Under the pieces are notes generated by a model, which was given only the letters and a program-made list of their open reading frames with translations, did no database searches and had not been told where the DNA came from. From Dictyobacter formicarum (GTDB taxonomy: Bacteria > Chloroflexota > Ktedonobacteria > Ktedonobacterales > Ktedonobacteraceae), in the NCBI RefSeq assembly GCF_016587435.1, contig NZ_BNJJ01000009.1:1-64000 (forward strand): a stretch of 64,000 nucleotides of DNA. The letters run 5' to 3'. Position numbers and translations under genes: made by a program. Shown here piece after piece: positions 25,561-34,575 of this stretch (its first letter is position 1; each line of letters begins with the position of its first letter).

Positions 25561-26858
25561 AATTCGGACCAGCCGATCAGGTGGAGTTGGTCGGGCTGTT
25601 GAGTAGTTTCGATAGTGGTCTCTTTGCCTCTGGGGATTGAGCCGATAACGATGCTGCTAGCGACGCCCGGGCTACTAAAGGTATTATTCAGAACAGCATA
25701 ACGCTGGTTGTCGTTTGAGAGAATATCGCCGCGAGTATAGCCAAACTGGGGAAAATCACTGGTGCTGCCGCGAGCAGCGGTACTGATCCTCGTCAGAGCG
25801 GTACCATCGGTGTGGATAGTCCAGAGTCCATTTTGTTCTTCACCACGAGGATCAAGCGTGAAAGTGCTGGCGAACTTATAGCGCCGATCGCCGATAACAA
25901 AGAGGAGGGTAGTGGTAGAGATAGAGCGCACATAAGTGATTGCCTGGTGCGGCAGGCTATAGATAACGTGTGCGCTACCACCCCGCAGTGACTGGATCTG
26001 GATACGAGCAGGACCGGTCTGGACGGTACTCTGGCTATCGCTACTCATAGTACACGTACTGGTAATCACAGAGGCATTGTCGGGCGTCACATCCAGATCC
26101 AGGCAAGGCTGGTGCGAGGGCATCGCCAGCAGCAGTTTCAGATTATTGGCCTGCCGACTCTGATCCCAACCAACATCCTGCAAGAGATAAAGATTGAAAC
26201 GGTCGCGCAAAAGGAAAGGACCACCACCGCCGACCCCGGTCAATGATTTCGTCATATAGAGACTATGGTTACCAGCCCACTTGAGAGGCTCATAGCCAGA
26301 CTGGTCTGCAGGTTGTCGCAACACCAGGCGCAGCGTTCCCTTGCTCAGTTCGATGCTATAAGTGCTAATCCCATTGTAGCGCTGGCTCTCATACAGCCTG
26401 CTGACCACTACATAGCGCTGATCGGGCGACATCTGAACATTAGAGATAAAAGGAGCACAATAGAGAGTTTGTAAATATTTACCGTCGATCCGCACTAATT
26501 GCACCATCTGCAATCTCTGGTGGTCATTGCGTTTAAGTAGCACCCACTCACCATCTGGCGAAACACGCGCACTGACGGTATAATCGTCCCCGTCCAACTG
26601 CACCAATGTACTTTTTTGTCCGTTGGCCAGATCATAACGGACCAACGACTGTCCACCACCCCGCATAAGGGTATAAACGATATAGTGGTGATTCCCTGTA
26701 GCGGGCAAGGCAGGCATAAACACAGCCCGCGCACTACCGGTGCCCGGACAACTACTACTGCGGACAGCCTGAACCTGGAGTGGCCGGGCGATAGCGCTAG
26801 ATTGACAGAGGCAAGCAAGAATCAGCGCACAAACTAAGAATTGCCGGGAACGAAACAT
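25557..26858 (-). CDS. Secreted TolB/WD40-like beta-propeller protein
   Basis: 433 residues with a signal peptide (MFRSRQFLVCALILACLCQSS then A-rich cleavage region) and no later membrane helix, so probably exported. The body has repeated blades of the TolB type, with turns such as VSPDGEWVLLKR and MSPDQRYVVVSRLY and later DVTPDNASVITSTC. Propellers of this kind bind partners or ligands; no catalytic motif is visible. ATG 26858 follows AGGGAGC. Its stop overlaps the end of purN on the opposite strand. Specific function unknown. Confidence 0.75.
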   Translation of the reverse strand: MFRSRQFLVCALILACLCQSSAIARPLQVQAVRSSSCPGTGSARAVFMPALPATGNHHYIVYTLMRGGGQSLVRYDLANGQKSTLVQLDGDDYTVSARVSPDGEWVLLKRNDHQRLQMVQLVRIDGKYLQTLYCAPFISNVQMSPDQRYVVVSRLYESQRYNGISTYSIELSKGTLRLVLRQPADQSGYEPLKWAGNHSLYMTKSLTGVGGGGPFLLRDRFNLYLLQDVGWDQSRQANNLKLLLAMPSHQPCLDLDVTPDNASVITSTCTMSSDSQSTVQTGPARIQIQSLRGGSAHVIYSLPHQAITYVRSISTTTLLFVIGDRRYKFASTFTLDPRGEEQNGLWTIHTDGTALTRISTAARGSTSDFPQFGYTRGDILSNDNQRYAVLNNTFSSPGVASSIVIGSIPRGKETTIETTQQPDQLHLIGWSEF

Positions 26859-27446
26859 CGGCAGTTGCTCCCTGTGAAATAAAAATTTCAGTCATCTTCA
26901 CCTATGTAAGACATCAAAATACCTTTCTACATTATATACGTATTTCAAAATATTTTTAATAGCTATTATATAAATATATGCACACTATATATGCGCACAC
27001 ATCTTTATTTATATGGAGTTTCTACGAGCGTATCTGAAGCCTATCACCATAGGAAGCAAAGCGCCCCCGTACGGGCAGGCGCATGCGCGCCCGAGCCCTT
27101 TTTCCACAATCACATAAAACCTTTTGAGCGCCGAAGGCGCGAACAGCAAGGCATTCAGACACATTCTAAATATATTCTGCGGACCATTTGTAAGCATGCT
27201 TAAAGGATAGGCATGGGAAGCGGCCAGAGCAAATTTTAAAGAGTAGCAATTGGCATCAAAAATTGATATGGCCGCGCTTAAACTGACACTATTTTAGCGT
27301 GTGAATCGTAAAATCCCTATACACGCTGCCATACGTCAAATGGTATCATGAAATATAAAAACGATAAAATCCATTTTAGGAAATTAAGCAGGGTTCCATT
27401 AACCTTGTAAGTGATAACAGCACGACAAGCAGAAAGGAACAACGCA
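26859..27446. other. Intergenic region with a long-hairpin element remnant
   Basis: Very AT-rich around 26930-27000, then a repeat copy (27028-27164), then unremarkable sequence up to the stress-type gene. No gene seen. Confidence 0.5.
27028..27164 (-). repeat. Long-hairpin repeat, copy E (reverse, one hairpin arm missing)
   Basis: Related to the copies at 36589, 42869, 52290 and 60605. Inverted ends TATCTGAAG and TTCAGACAC, the CCCGTACGGG and GCGCATGCGCG blocks and TTTTGAGCGCCGAAGGCGC are present, but only one arm of the central hairpin remains, so this copy cannot form it. Confidence 0.7.
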
Positions 27447-28262
27447 ATGACAGCATCTCAAAATCCACTGGTAATAGGCATTTTTCAAGATGAAGCCAAA
27501 GCCAAACAGGTCCTGACCGAATTGAATAATGCCGGATTTGCTAAAGATCAACTTGGTTTTGCCAATACCGAGGGCGAAACAGCCAACACCAACTTAGGAT
27601 CAGAATTAATGAAATTTGGTGTGCCACAGGAACATGCCGGATATTATCACAATGCCTTTCAGGCTGGCCAGAATGTAGTCTCCGTTCGCGCCGATGGCCG
27701 CGAACAAGATGCAGCTCGCATTCTCAGCAATTATGGCGCAACGGGCCTCAACAGTGATCCTAATGCCGGCACTGCCATGCCCAATGACGCTTCACAGATG
27801 GCGGCATACAACACCTATGTAGATCCATCGCAGAATGCAGCCAATCAGGCACCTGCTTATCCTGCTGGCAACTACAACAATTCCGACTCTGGCATGGCCA
27901 ACCAGCAGCAATACAACGATCCTAATTACAACAACGCCGGCATGGCCAACCAGCAGACATACAACGATCCTAACTATAACAATAGCGTAAATCAACAGCA
28001 GGCATATGCTAACCCCAACTATAATAACCAAAATTATAGTAATGCGGGTATGGCTAATACTGATCAGTCATACAGCAACGATCAGCAGCAGTACAACAAC
28101 GCTGGCTACGCTAACAATGATCCGAACCAGGGCTTCAATCAGGCGCAGAATTATGATCCAAATGCATTCCAGAACAATACCCAGAATGCAGAACAAGAGC
28201 GTCGGGTGGATCGCGAAGAGCGTCGGATGGAGCGTGAAGAGCGCGAAAACAACAACTTCTAG
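27447..28262 (+). CDS. General-stress-type domain protein with Asn/Tyr/Gln-rich tail
   Basis: 271 residues from ATG 27447, preceded by AAAGGAACAA. Residues about 1-95 match the Bacillus general stress protein 17M / YflT-like fold (VIGIFQDEAKAKQVLTELNNAGF ... NVVSVRADGREQDAARILSNYGA). From about 110 to 245 the protein is low-complexity, built of imperfect ~17-residue repeats containing GMANQQ and YNDPNYNN. The last ~20 residues are Arg/Glu-rich (ERRVDREERRMER). The middle is prion-like in composition and may condense or self-assemble under stress; that is inference. A strong terminator follows. Confidence 0.8.
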   Translation: MTASQNPLVIGIFQDEAKAKQVLTELNNAGFAKDQLGFANTEGETANTNLGSELMKFGVPQEHAGYYHNAFQAGQNVVSVRADGREQDAARILSNYGATGLNSDPNAGTAMPNDASQMAAYNTYVDPSQNAANQAPAYPAGNYNNSDSGMANQQQYNDPNYNNAGMANQQTYNDPNYNNSVNQQQAYANPNYNNQNYSNAGMANTDQSYSNDQQQYNNAGYANNDPNQGFNQAQNYDPNAFQNNTQNAEQERRVDREERRMEREERENNNF

Positions 28263-28325
28263 CGCGACAACCGTCGCTAAGCTCGCTCGTATTTTTAATA
28301 GCCCGCAGGCTATAAAAAACATGAT

Positions 28326-28373
28326 AAAAGGCAGGCGCGCCACTGTGATTTGACAGTGGCGCGCCTGCCTTTT
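28326..28373. terminator. Strong bidirectional terminator
   Basis: A 21-bp perfect stem (28326-28346 with 28353-28373), loop GATTTG, with A4 and T4 at the ends. It separates the stress-type gene (plus) from the PHP gene (minus). Confidence 0.9.
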
Positions 28374-28383
28374 GTTGGCGACA

Positions 28384-29262
28384 TTATTCTACGTGAACGC
28401 CTACACGGTCCAGGAAGCGGCGGCTGATCGCCGCACGATGCTTGATAGGCATACGACCCGGGATACAATGTGAGTCCGAGCCAGTGGTTCCCAACAACTG
28501 GTGCTCCTCAACATAGGCGACATAGGTTTTCACCATCTCCTGGCTATGGTAAGGATGATACATTTCAATACCATCAATAGGAATTTCAGCCCGCAACTGA
28601 TCTAGCAGGGCTGTATCATAAAAGGTAAAGCCGCTCTCACGGCGACCCGGATGGGCAATCAAACAGACGCCACCGCTGCGATGAACCGCCTCAACTGTCT
28701 CGGCCATATCGGTGCGCACCGAATAAAAACCGGCCTCCTTCACCTTCTGAATGCCAGCCTGCCAGCTTGGAACATATCCATGTTCACGCAGCAACATAGC
28801 ATTATCCATCTGATAACGGAGCTTACCACCGTTGGCAGCCAGTAGCTCTTCCTGGCGCGGAAAATCATAGCCCATACGGCGCAGATTTTCATTAATCTCG
28901 TAGGTATTCTCCAGCTTGCGCTGCTCTATCCTGGCCGTCAGGGGAGCCAGCTCGTTGTTCTCAGGATCAAAGCCATAGCAGAGCATATCACCCATCCGAC
29001 CATTGCCAACAGGACCATTCCATTCAGTGCTCATCTCAACGCCGGATAATACAAATAAATTCCGGGCCGCACCCAGCGCTTGTATTTCAGCCACTTTATC
29101 AACACGATCGTGGTCAGTCACAGCGATCAGATCGAACTTTTCCTTAGCCAGGAAATCAATCACCTGCTGGGCTGGCCAACGTCCATCACTATAAGTTGTG
29201 TGCATATGAAGATCAATAGAATCATCGGGGCGTAATGTTACAGTTGTAGTCAGACGAGGCAA
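28384..29262 (-). CDS. PHP-domain phosphoesterase
   Basis: 292 residues of the PHP metal-dependent phosphoesterase family (TrpH/YciV-like; members remove phosphate from nucleoside 3',5'-bisphosphates or act as 5'-3' exonucleases). Metal ligands are visible: DLHMHTTYSDG, AVTDHDRV, SGVEMSTEW, LIAHPGR and GSDSH. The middle helical insertion (about 105-190) is typical. The start is TTG 29262 with AAGGAG 6 nt before it. Monocistronic. Confidence 0.88.
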   Translation of the reverse strand: MPRLTTTVTLRPDDSIDLHMHTTYSDGRWPAQQVIDFLAKEKFDLIAVTDHDRVDKVAEIQALGAARNLFVLSGVEMSTEWNGPVGNGRMGDMLCYGFDPENNELAPLTARIEQRKLENTYEINENLRRMGYDFPRQEELLAANGGKLRYQMDNAMLLREHGYVPSWQAGIQKVKEAGFYSVRTDMAETVEAVHRSGGVCLIAHPGRRESGFTFYDTALLDQLRAEIPIDGIEMYHPYHSQEMVKTYVAYVEEHQLLGTTGSDSHCIPGRMPIKHRAAISRRFLDRVGVHVE

Positions 29263-29445
29263 GATTAACTCCTTTTAAAAAGAGATGATAGACAATGGAT
29301 CAAATCCGGTACTCTTCTTATCTATAATCGTACCACAGATCTGTTTGATGGTAGAAATCAATTTCTTTTCAATCAGGGTTTTCCAGTCCTTTCATTCCCG
29401 CCTTATGATTTTTCATTTTTTAAGAAGGCATGAATGATCTCTTCC

Positions 29446-29660
29446 ATTCCCGCCTGCGGCGGGAGGAGGGGGAGAGGTTGTTGGTGGGGACACCCCACTC
29501 CCCGGCAGGAGGGGCTGGCCGCCCCTCCTGCACCTCCCCGCTTTATACCTGCTTTATTTGTTAAACATCATTCGGCGGAAGGAGAGAATGGATGAAGCGG
29601 GGACGCCCCGAACCCCGGCAGGAGGACTAGCCGTCCTCCTGCACCTCCTGCGATGGGAGG
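29446..29660. repeat. Two GC-rich multi-hairpin repeat units
   Basis: Unit 1 (about 29446-29545) has a hairpin GTGGGG-ACA-CCCCAC (29484-29498), then an 11-bp stem (29505-29515 with 29521-29531) with loop TGGCC, both enclosed by GGGGAG/CTCCCC. Unit 2 (about 29596-29650) repeats the plan with ACG loop and a 10-bp stem (29618-29627 with 29633-29642), loop TAGCC. The rest of 29263-29845 holds no gene. Confidence 0.7.
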
Positions 29661-29845
29661 AAAGAGGAGCTTACAGGTAGAGTTTTTTTGTTGTTCCGCT
29701 GGCTGATGAGCGGAAACATGACATTATCTCTTGAACCTTTTGGGCGTGGAGTGATAAATCGGGGGCAAGCCCCGATTTACTCCCTTGACGAGCGATACCG
29801 TCTCCTCGCAACACCGCCTATCCGGGGTTGAAAGACAATTTATGT

Positions 29846-30601
29846 TTAATGACCACCGAGGCCGAAGTCGATGGGGATGCCAAGGAGGCTGAGAAGGGCA
29901 ACCAGTAGAGGTGCCACCAGCAAGGCAGGGAGCATATTGGCGACTTTAACCCTTTTGATGTCAAGGATATTCAGGGCCAGACCAACCAGAATAACGCCGC
30001 CTACGGCCGCCAGCTCGATGACGCGCGGCTGCTGCGCCATGCTAAGATGGGGATCAGAGACCAGCAGCGGCTTAACCAGCCCAGCCAGCAGTGAGATGCC
30101 GCCTTGCACGATTAAAATGGTCGCACCAGCGAAGAGCGTGCCAATGCCGAAGCTACTGGCAAAAATAATCGCCGAGAAGCCATCCAGAACCGCTTTGATG
30201 GCAAGCAGGCGATAATCGCCGGTCAAACCATCATTGATAGAGCCAAGGATCGTGAGTGGTCCGACACAGAATTGTAGACTGGCAATCACAAAGGCTGTAG
30301 TAAAGTTCACGCTATGGTGACTATCGGTACGACTGAAACGCTTTTTCAGCCAATCGCCCAGCCAGTTAATTCTTCGATCAATATCTATTAATTCGCCAAT
30401 GACAGAGCCAATAACCAGGGCCAGCAAAGGGATCAAAGCATTTCTGGTAGAGATACCAGAAGAAATGCCCATCACGACAGTGATCAGGCCGATGGCAGCA
30501 ATCACAATCGTTTTGACGCGGTCCGGTAAGCGCTCACCAATCAGCAATCCCAGCACACCACCTATCATTACAGTAGTGAAATTAATCAATGTTCCAGTCA
30601 T
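29846..30601 (-). CDS. DUF554 (YqgA-type) membrane protein
   Basis: 251 residues, about seven hydrophobic helices: the N-terminal FTTVMIGGVLGLLIGERLPDRVKTIVIAAIGLITVVMGI is characteristic of DUF554. Other marks are FVIASLQFCVGPLTILGSINDGLTGDYRLLAIKAVLDGFSAIIFASSFG and the C-terminal ELAAVGGVILVGLALNIL. The family is widespread and predicted to be a transporter, but no substrate is established. ATG 30601 has GGAGGA upstream with a long spacer. Probably transcribed with the upstream M48 gene (27-nt gap). Confidence 0.9.
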   Translation of the reverse strand: MTGTLINFTTVMIGGVLGLLIGERLPDRVKTIVIAAIGLITVVMGISSGISTRNALIPLLALVIGSVIGELIDIDRRINWLGDWLKKRFSRTDSHHSVNFTTAFVIASLQFCVGPLTILGSINDGLTGDYRLLAIKAVLDGFSAIIFASSFGIGTLFAGATILIVQGGISLLAGLVKPLLVSDPHLSMAQQPRVIELAAVGGVILVGLALNILDIKRVKVANMLPALLVAPLLVALLSLLGIPIDFGLGGH

Positions 30602-30628
30602 AAAAAAACAGTCCTCCAGATATCATGG

Positions 30629-31789
30629 TCAGGTATTGCGAGCCGCCCACTCTTCAGCGTGGCGAATCCGGCTCACAATTGAGGGATGGCTGGAATTGCT
30701 ATCCTCATGGGCGAGAATTTCGTTGATATTCGCTAACCGTACCATGGCGCTTTTAAAAGCCTGGTGCAGATCGGTCGTACGCAGGGCGAACTCATCCGCG
30801 CGATGTTCCATCATACGGCTATAGCTATTCATAATCGAAGTTGTTACTAACCAGGATAGCACAAACAGACTTAAAAGAAAGGGTACGGTTGTGCTATCAG
30901 AGAAGCCATCAAACAGATAGATCGGAATATCTACCAATCCCAGCATTAGCATAGCAATCAGGTAATAAGCAATCACGCGTATACCAGCGCGGGCAAAAAG
31001 GCGTTTCCAGATGTCAAAATAGACATGGTGGGCCAGTTCATGGGCCAGAATAACCTCGATCTCATCCAACGAGAAGCGCTCCAGCATCGTATGTACAATA
31101 CTGATCTGGCGTGTCCAGCCCCAACCAACTACAAAGGCATTAGGAGCCACTTTCGCACCTGGCTTCGTTAGCACATAAATACCCCTCACCGAAGTAGAAA
31201 GACGCCGCATCAGATTCTGCAACCGCTGTTTGAGTTCACCATCGACCAGAGGAGTCAAAGTATAAGTGCGGGACAAAATGAATGGTTTACATTGTTCCCA
31301 GCCGATGTCCAGCAGTAATTGAAAGCAAACAAAGCCGCACCACCACCATTCCTGCAGCGTCGCATACATCAAATAGATAATCTGTACCAGCACTGCCCAC
31401 TTTACTACCAATTTTCCCTGAGCGCGGCAATGGCGCAAAAGACAGGTACGCAACGGAAAAGTCGGTAAGCGATGATAGCGTTTAAGACCATAATCAATAT
31501 AGCTATAGAGGGGTAGATAGATGGCCTCCAGACACAGCATACACAGTAAGTAGCTCAATAAGATTGGCACAGGATACCAGTCGGTAACAGGTTGCCATAG
31601 AAACAGCCACATACAATGATGCCACAGGGAAACGAAAAAGCCCACCAGGCTGACGGAATGTACAGGATCAACGCATATGAGAGAACATAGTAGAATAGTA
31701 AAAGGAAGCCCTAACAGGCGCACCAGCGTGCCACGAGCCGCACGATAAGAGCACAAGCGTTTTTGCCGTTCAGCATTAATTTGTTGCAC
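30629..31789 (-). CDS. M48-family membrane metallopeptidase
   Basis: About 386 residues. Zinc site HELAHH (HExxH) in IEVILAHELAHHVYFD, with the third-ligand region MMEHRADEFALR, as in HtpX/Ste24-type M48 proteases. Several membrane helices: about 30-60, 70-100, 140-165 and two after the active site. It is likely a membrane-bound quality-control protease facing the cytoplasm. The start is uncertain: GTG 31789 has AAAGG 7 nt before it, while the longer TTG 31807 has no ribosome site. The DUF554 gene follows on the same strand. Confidence 0.85.
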   Translation of the reverse strand: MQQINAERQKRLCSYRAARGTLVRLLGLPFTILLCSLICVDPVHSVSLVGFFVSLWHHCMWLFLWQPVTDWYPVPILLSYLLCMLCLEAIYLPLYSYIDYGLKRYHRLPTFPLRTCLLRHCRAQGKLVVKWAVLVQIIYLMYATLQEWWWCGFVCFQLLLDIGWEQCKPFILSRTYTLTPLVDGELKQRLQNLMRRLSTSVRGIYVLTKPGAKVAPNAFVVGWGWTRQISIVHTMLERFSLDEIEVILAHELAHHVYFDIWKRLFARAGIRVIAYYLIAMLMLGLVDIPIYLFDGFSDSTTVPFLLSLFVLSWLVTTSIMNSYSRMMEHRADEFALRTTDLHQAFKSAMVRLANINEILAHEDSNSSHPSIVSRIRHAEEWAARNT

Positions 31790-32113
31790 AGCAGGACCTT
31801 TCCGCAAGAGACTGCAGATGAAACGATCAAAGTGATGATGAACGCAGCTCAGTTCAACAAGAAGTGCTTACCAAAACAACTATAGCATATAAACTAAGCC
31901 ATATACAGGCAAGCTAGCAGCCAACGAAAGCTCACAGATTCCTCACAGTTATGGGGCACTGGTTATCCCAGCAAGGTGTGCATCTGTGGTACAATAGCGT
32001 CGATTCAATCTACCGATACCTGCGACCGACCGACAAATTCAATACTATGCAATTTTATTTTTTATTTTAGATACAACATTGCTGTTATTTCGTGATATGG
32101 AGGGTGATGAACG

Positions 32114-34549
32114 ATGTTGGAACAACAAGATCTATTGGCAGGCCTTAATCAGCCACAGCAAGAAGCCGTTACGACAACCGAGGGACCAGTCTTGATTCTG
32201 GCCGGGCCCGGTAGCGGCAAGACACGTGTAATCACCCATCGCATCGCTTATCTTGTTCAGGAGGCACAGATTTCGCCCTGGCGCATTCTGGCCGTCACTT
32301 TTACCAATAAGGCAGCACGCGAGATGCGCGAGCGCATGGAAAAGCTGGTTGGGGTCAACGAAGCCAAAGAAATGATGATTGGCACCTTCCACGCCATCTG
32401 CGCCCGCGTCCTGCGCACCGAAGCCGAGCACCTGGCTCCGCTAGGGCTCTCACGTTCCTTCGTCATCCTGGATACCGATGACCAGAACACCCTGCTCAAA
32501 AAAGCCATCAAAGAGCTCAACCTGGACGAAAAGCAATATCGACCGGCCACCATCCAGGCGCTAATCTCGCGAGCCAAAAACGACATGCAGGGTCCCGACC
32601 AGATGGCCGAGATGGCCACAAAATATGTTGAAGAGGTAGCCGCCCGCGTTTACAAGGAATATCAAAAAATGATGCGCAAAAATAACAGCGTCGATTTTGA
32701 TGACCTGATCATGCTGACCGAGCAGCTATGGAGGCGCGAACCAGAAGTCCTCAAGCGCTATCAACGCCGCTGGCACTACATTCACGTCGACGAGTTCCAG
32801 GACTGCAATCTTCCCCAGTATAAGCTCATCCGCCTGCTGGGTTACGGCACCGACAGCCACCACGAAGGACTGGGTAATGTCTGTGTGGTGGGCGACGATG
32901 ACCAGATGATCTACACCTGGCGGGGAGCCAGTGCCGAAAATGTGCTGCGCTTCGAGCGAGACTTCCCCCAGACCAGAATTCTTCTGCTGGAGCAAAACTA
33001 TCGCTCCACCCAGACCATTCTGGATGCCGCGCAGGGCATCGTCAAACGCAATAGCCTGCGCAAAGATAAGAAGCTCTGGACCGCCCAGGGGAACGGTGAA
33101 AAAATTATTGTCCATGAGGCCTACAATGAAGAGCAGGAGGGCCTCTACACCGCCCAGGAGATTGTACGTCTGCTAGCCCGTGGCGAGATCGACAAGCGCG
33201 CCGAAGTAGCCGTGATGTACCGCACCAACGCCCAATCTCGTGCCCTAGAAGAACAATTCCTGCGCATGAACATCCCATATAAAGTAATCGGCAGCCGTAA
33301 GTTCTATGATCGCAAAGAAATCAAAGACATGCTGGCCTACATGCGCTTGCTAGCCAATCCCAATGATGACCTGAGCCTGCTACGCGTTATCAACGTTCCC
33401 AACCGCAAAATCGGGCCCAAAACCGTCGGAGAGCTGCAGCAATGGGCCAACCAGCAGAACAGCTCACTCTATCTAGCCCTAGATAGCATCCAATCTCATC
33501 CGACACTGGGCAAGGCCGCCAAAAGCGCGTTAGAAACCTTTCACAAGCTGATCAACGACCTGCGGGGAGCCATTGACGAACTTCACCTGCCCGAGCTGCT
33601 GGATCGCATCGCCGAACGCAGTGGCTATGGTCCAGAATTACGCGTCGCCTCCGAAGGAGAAGAACTGGACCGCTGGGGCAACGTACTGGAATTGCGCCGC
33701 GTGGCCGAGGACTACTCAGAAATCGAGACCCACGCCGCACTGGAGCTCTTCCTGGAGAACGTAGCCCTGGTCGGAGGCGCCGACACCGTCCAGTCCAGTG
33801 AAGATGGCTCGCTCATACAGGAAGAGAACACCGACGCCGTGACGTTAATCACGCTCCATGCCGCCAAAGGACTGGAATATCCCGTCGTCTTTATCGTTGG
33901 CATGGATGAGGGCTCGCTGCCCCATTCGCGCTCAATCGACAAACCCGAACAGGTAGAAGAAGAGCGCCGCCTGGCCTATGTCGGCTTCACCCGCGCCATG
34001 AAAAAGCTCTACCTGGTCCGGGCGCGCCGCCGCTCATTATTCGGGGAAACGCAATATACCGAACCTTCACGCTTCCTGGCTGATATTCCAACCAGGCTGA
34101 TCGTCAAACGAGGCGGTGCCGCAGCACAACAAACAACCAGCGGGCAGGACACATATAGAAACCGCCAGCAAGGGCGCAACGCACAGCAGGAGCGCAACTG
34201 GGAAGACGATTTTAACCAGGACCCATATGGAGATACAGGTGGCCGTGTCTTTGGACGGGGCAGCAATAGTCCAGCCACACGTAGCTACTCAACGCTCCCA
34301 TCCGCCCCGAAAAGCAGAGGAAATATGCCAGCGGGAAGCGGTTTCAAAGGCAACGAACCCGCCAAACCACAACCCAAAATACAACGTTTCAAGCCTGGTG
34401 ATCGCGTACGTCACAACATCTTTGGAGATGGTATCGTCTTGAAAAGCGAGATGGAATCTGGTACAGAATTCGTGGAGGTACAATTTCCAGGCAAGCACGG
34501 CAAGAAACGCCTCAGCCTGGACTTCGCCCGCCTGGACAAGCTATCCTAA
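32114..34549 (+). CDS. pcrA: UvrD/PcrA-type superfamily 1 DNA helicase
   Basis: 3'-5' DNA helicase for repair and removal of blocked replication complexes. 811 residues: Q-motif LNQPQQEAV, Walker A GPGSGKT (31-37), TFTNKAAREMRERM (Ia), VDEFQD near 225 (II), GDDDQMIYTWRGA (III), NYRS (IV), TLHAAKGLEYPVVFIVGMDEG (V) and YVGFTRA (VI). A Gln/Arg-rich disordered linker (about 660-760) leads to a C-terminal Tudor-like domain (FKPGDRVRHNIFGDGIVLKSE ... LDFARLDKL) that in PcrA contacts RNA polymerase. ATG 32114 has GGAGGGTGATG upstream. A sensor kinase follows after 26 nt. Confidence 0.94.
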   Translation: MLEQQDLLAGLNQPQQEAVTTTEGPVLILAGPGSGKTRVITHRIAYLVQEAQISPWRILAVTFTNKAAREMRERMEKLVGVNEAKEMMIGTFHAICARVLRTEAEHLAPLGLSRSFVILDTDDQNTLLKKAIKELNLDEKQYRPATIQALISRAKNDMQGPDQMAEMATKYVEEVAARVYKEYQKMMRKNNSVDFDDLIMLTEQLWRREPEVLKRYQRRWHYIHVDEFQDCNLPQYKLIRLLGYGTDSHHEGLGNVCVVGDDDQMIYTWRGASAENVLRFERDFPQTRILLLEQNYRSTQTILDAAQGIVKRNSLRKDKKLWTAQGNGEKIIVHEAYNEEQEGLYTAQEIVRLLARGEIDKRAEVAVMYRTNAQSRALEEQFLRMNIPYKVIGSRKFYDRKEIKDMLAYMRLLANPNDDLSLLRVINVPNRKIGPKTVGELQQWANQQNSSLYLALDSIQSHPTLGKAAKSALETFHKLINDLRGAIDELHLPELLDRIAERSGYGPELRVASEGEELDRWGNVLELRRVAEDYSEIETHAALELFLENVALVGGADTVQSSEDGSLIQEENTDAVTLITLHAAKGLEYPVVFIVGMDEGSLPHSRSIDKPEQVEEERRLAYVGFTRAMKKLYLVRARRRSLFGETQYTEPSRFLADIPTRLIVKRGGAAAQQTTSGQDTYRNRQQGRNAQQERNWEDDFNQDPYGDTGGRVFGRGSNSPATRSYSTLPSAPKSRGNMPAGSGFKGNEPAKPQPKIQRFKPGDRVRHNIFGDGIVLKSEMESGTEFVEVQFPGKHGKKRLSLDFARLDKLS

Positions 34550-34575
34550 GTCACTGCATCACTCAGGTAAAACGC

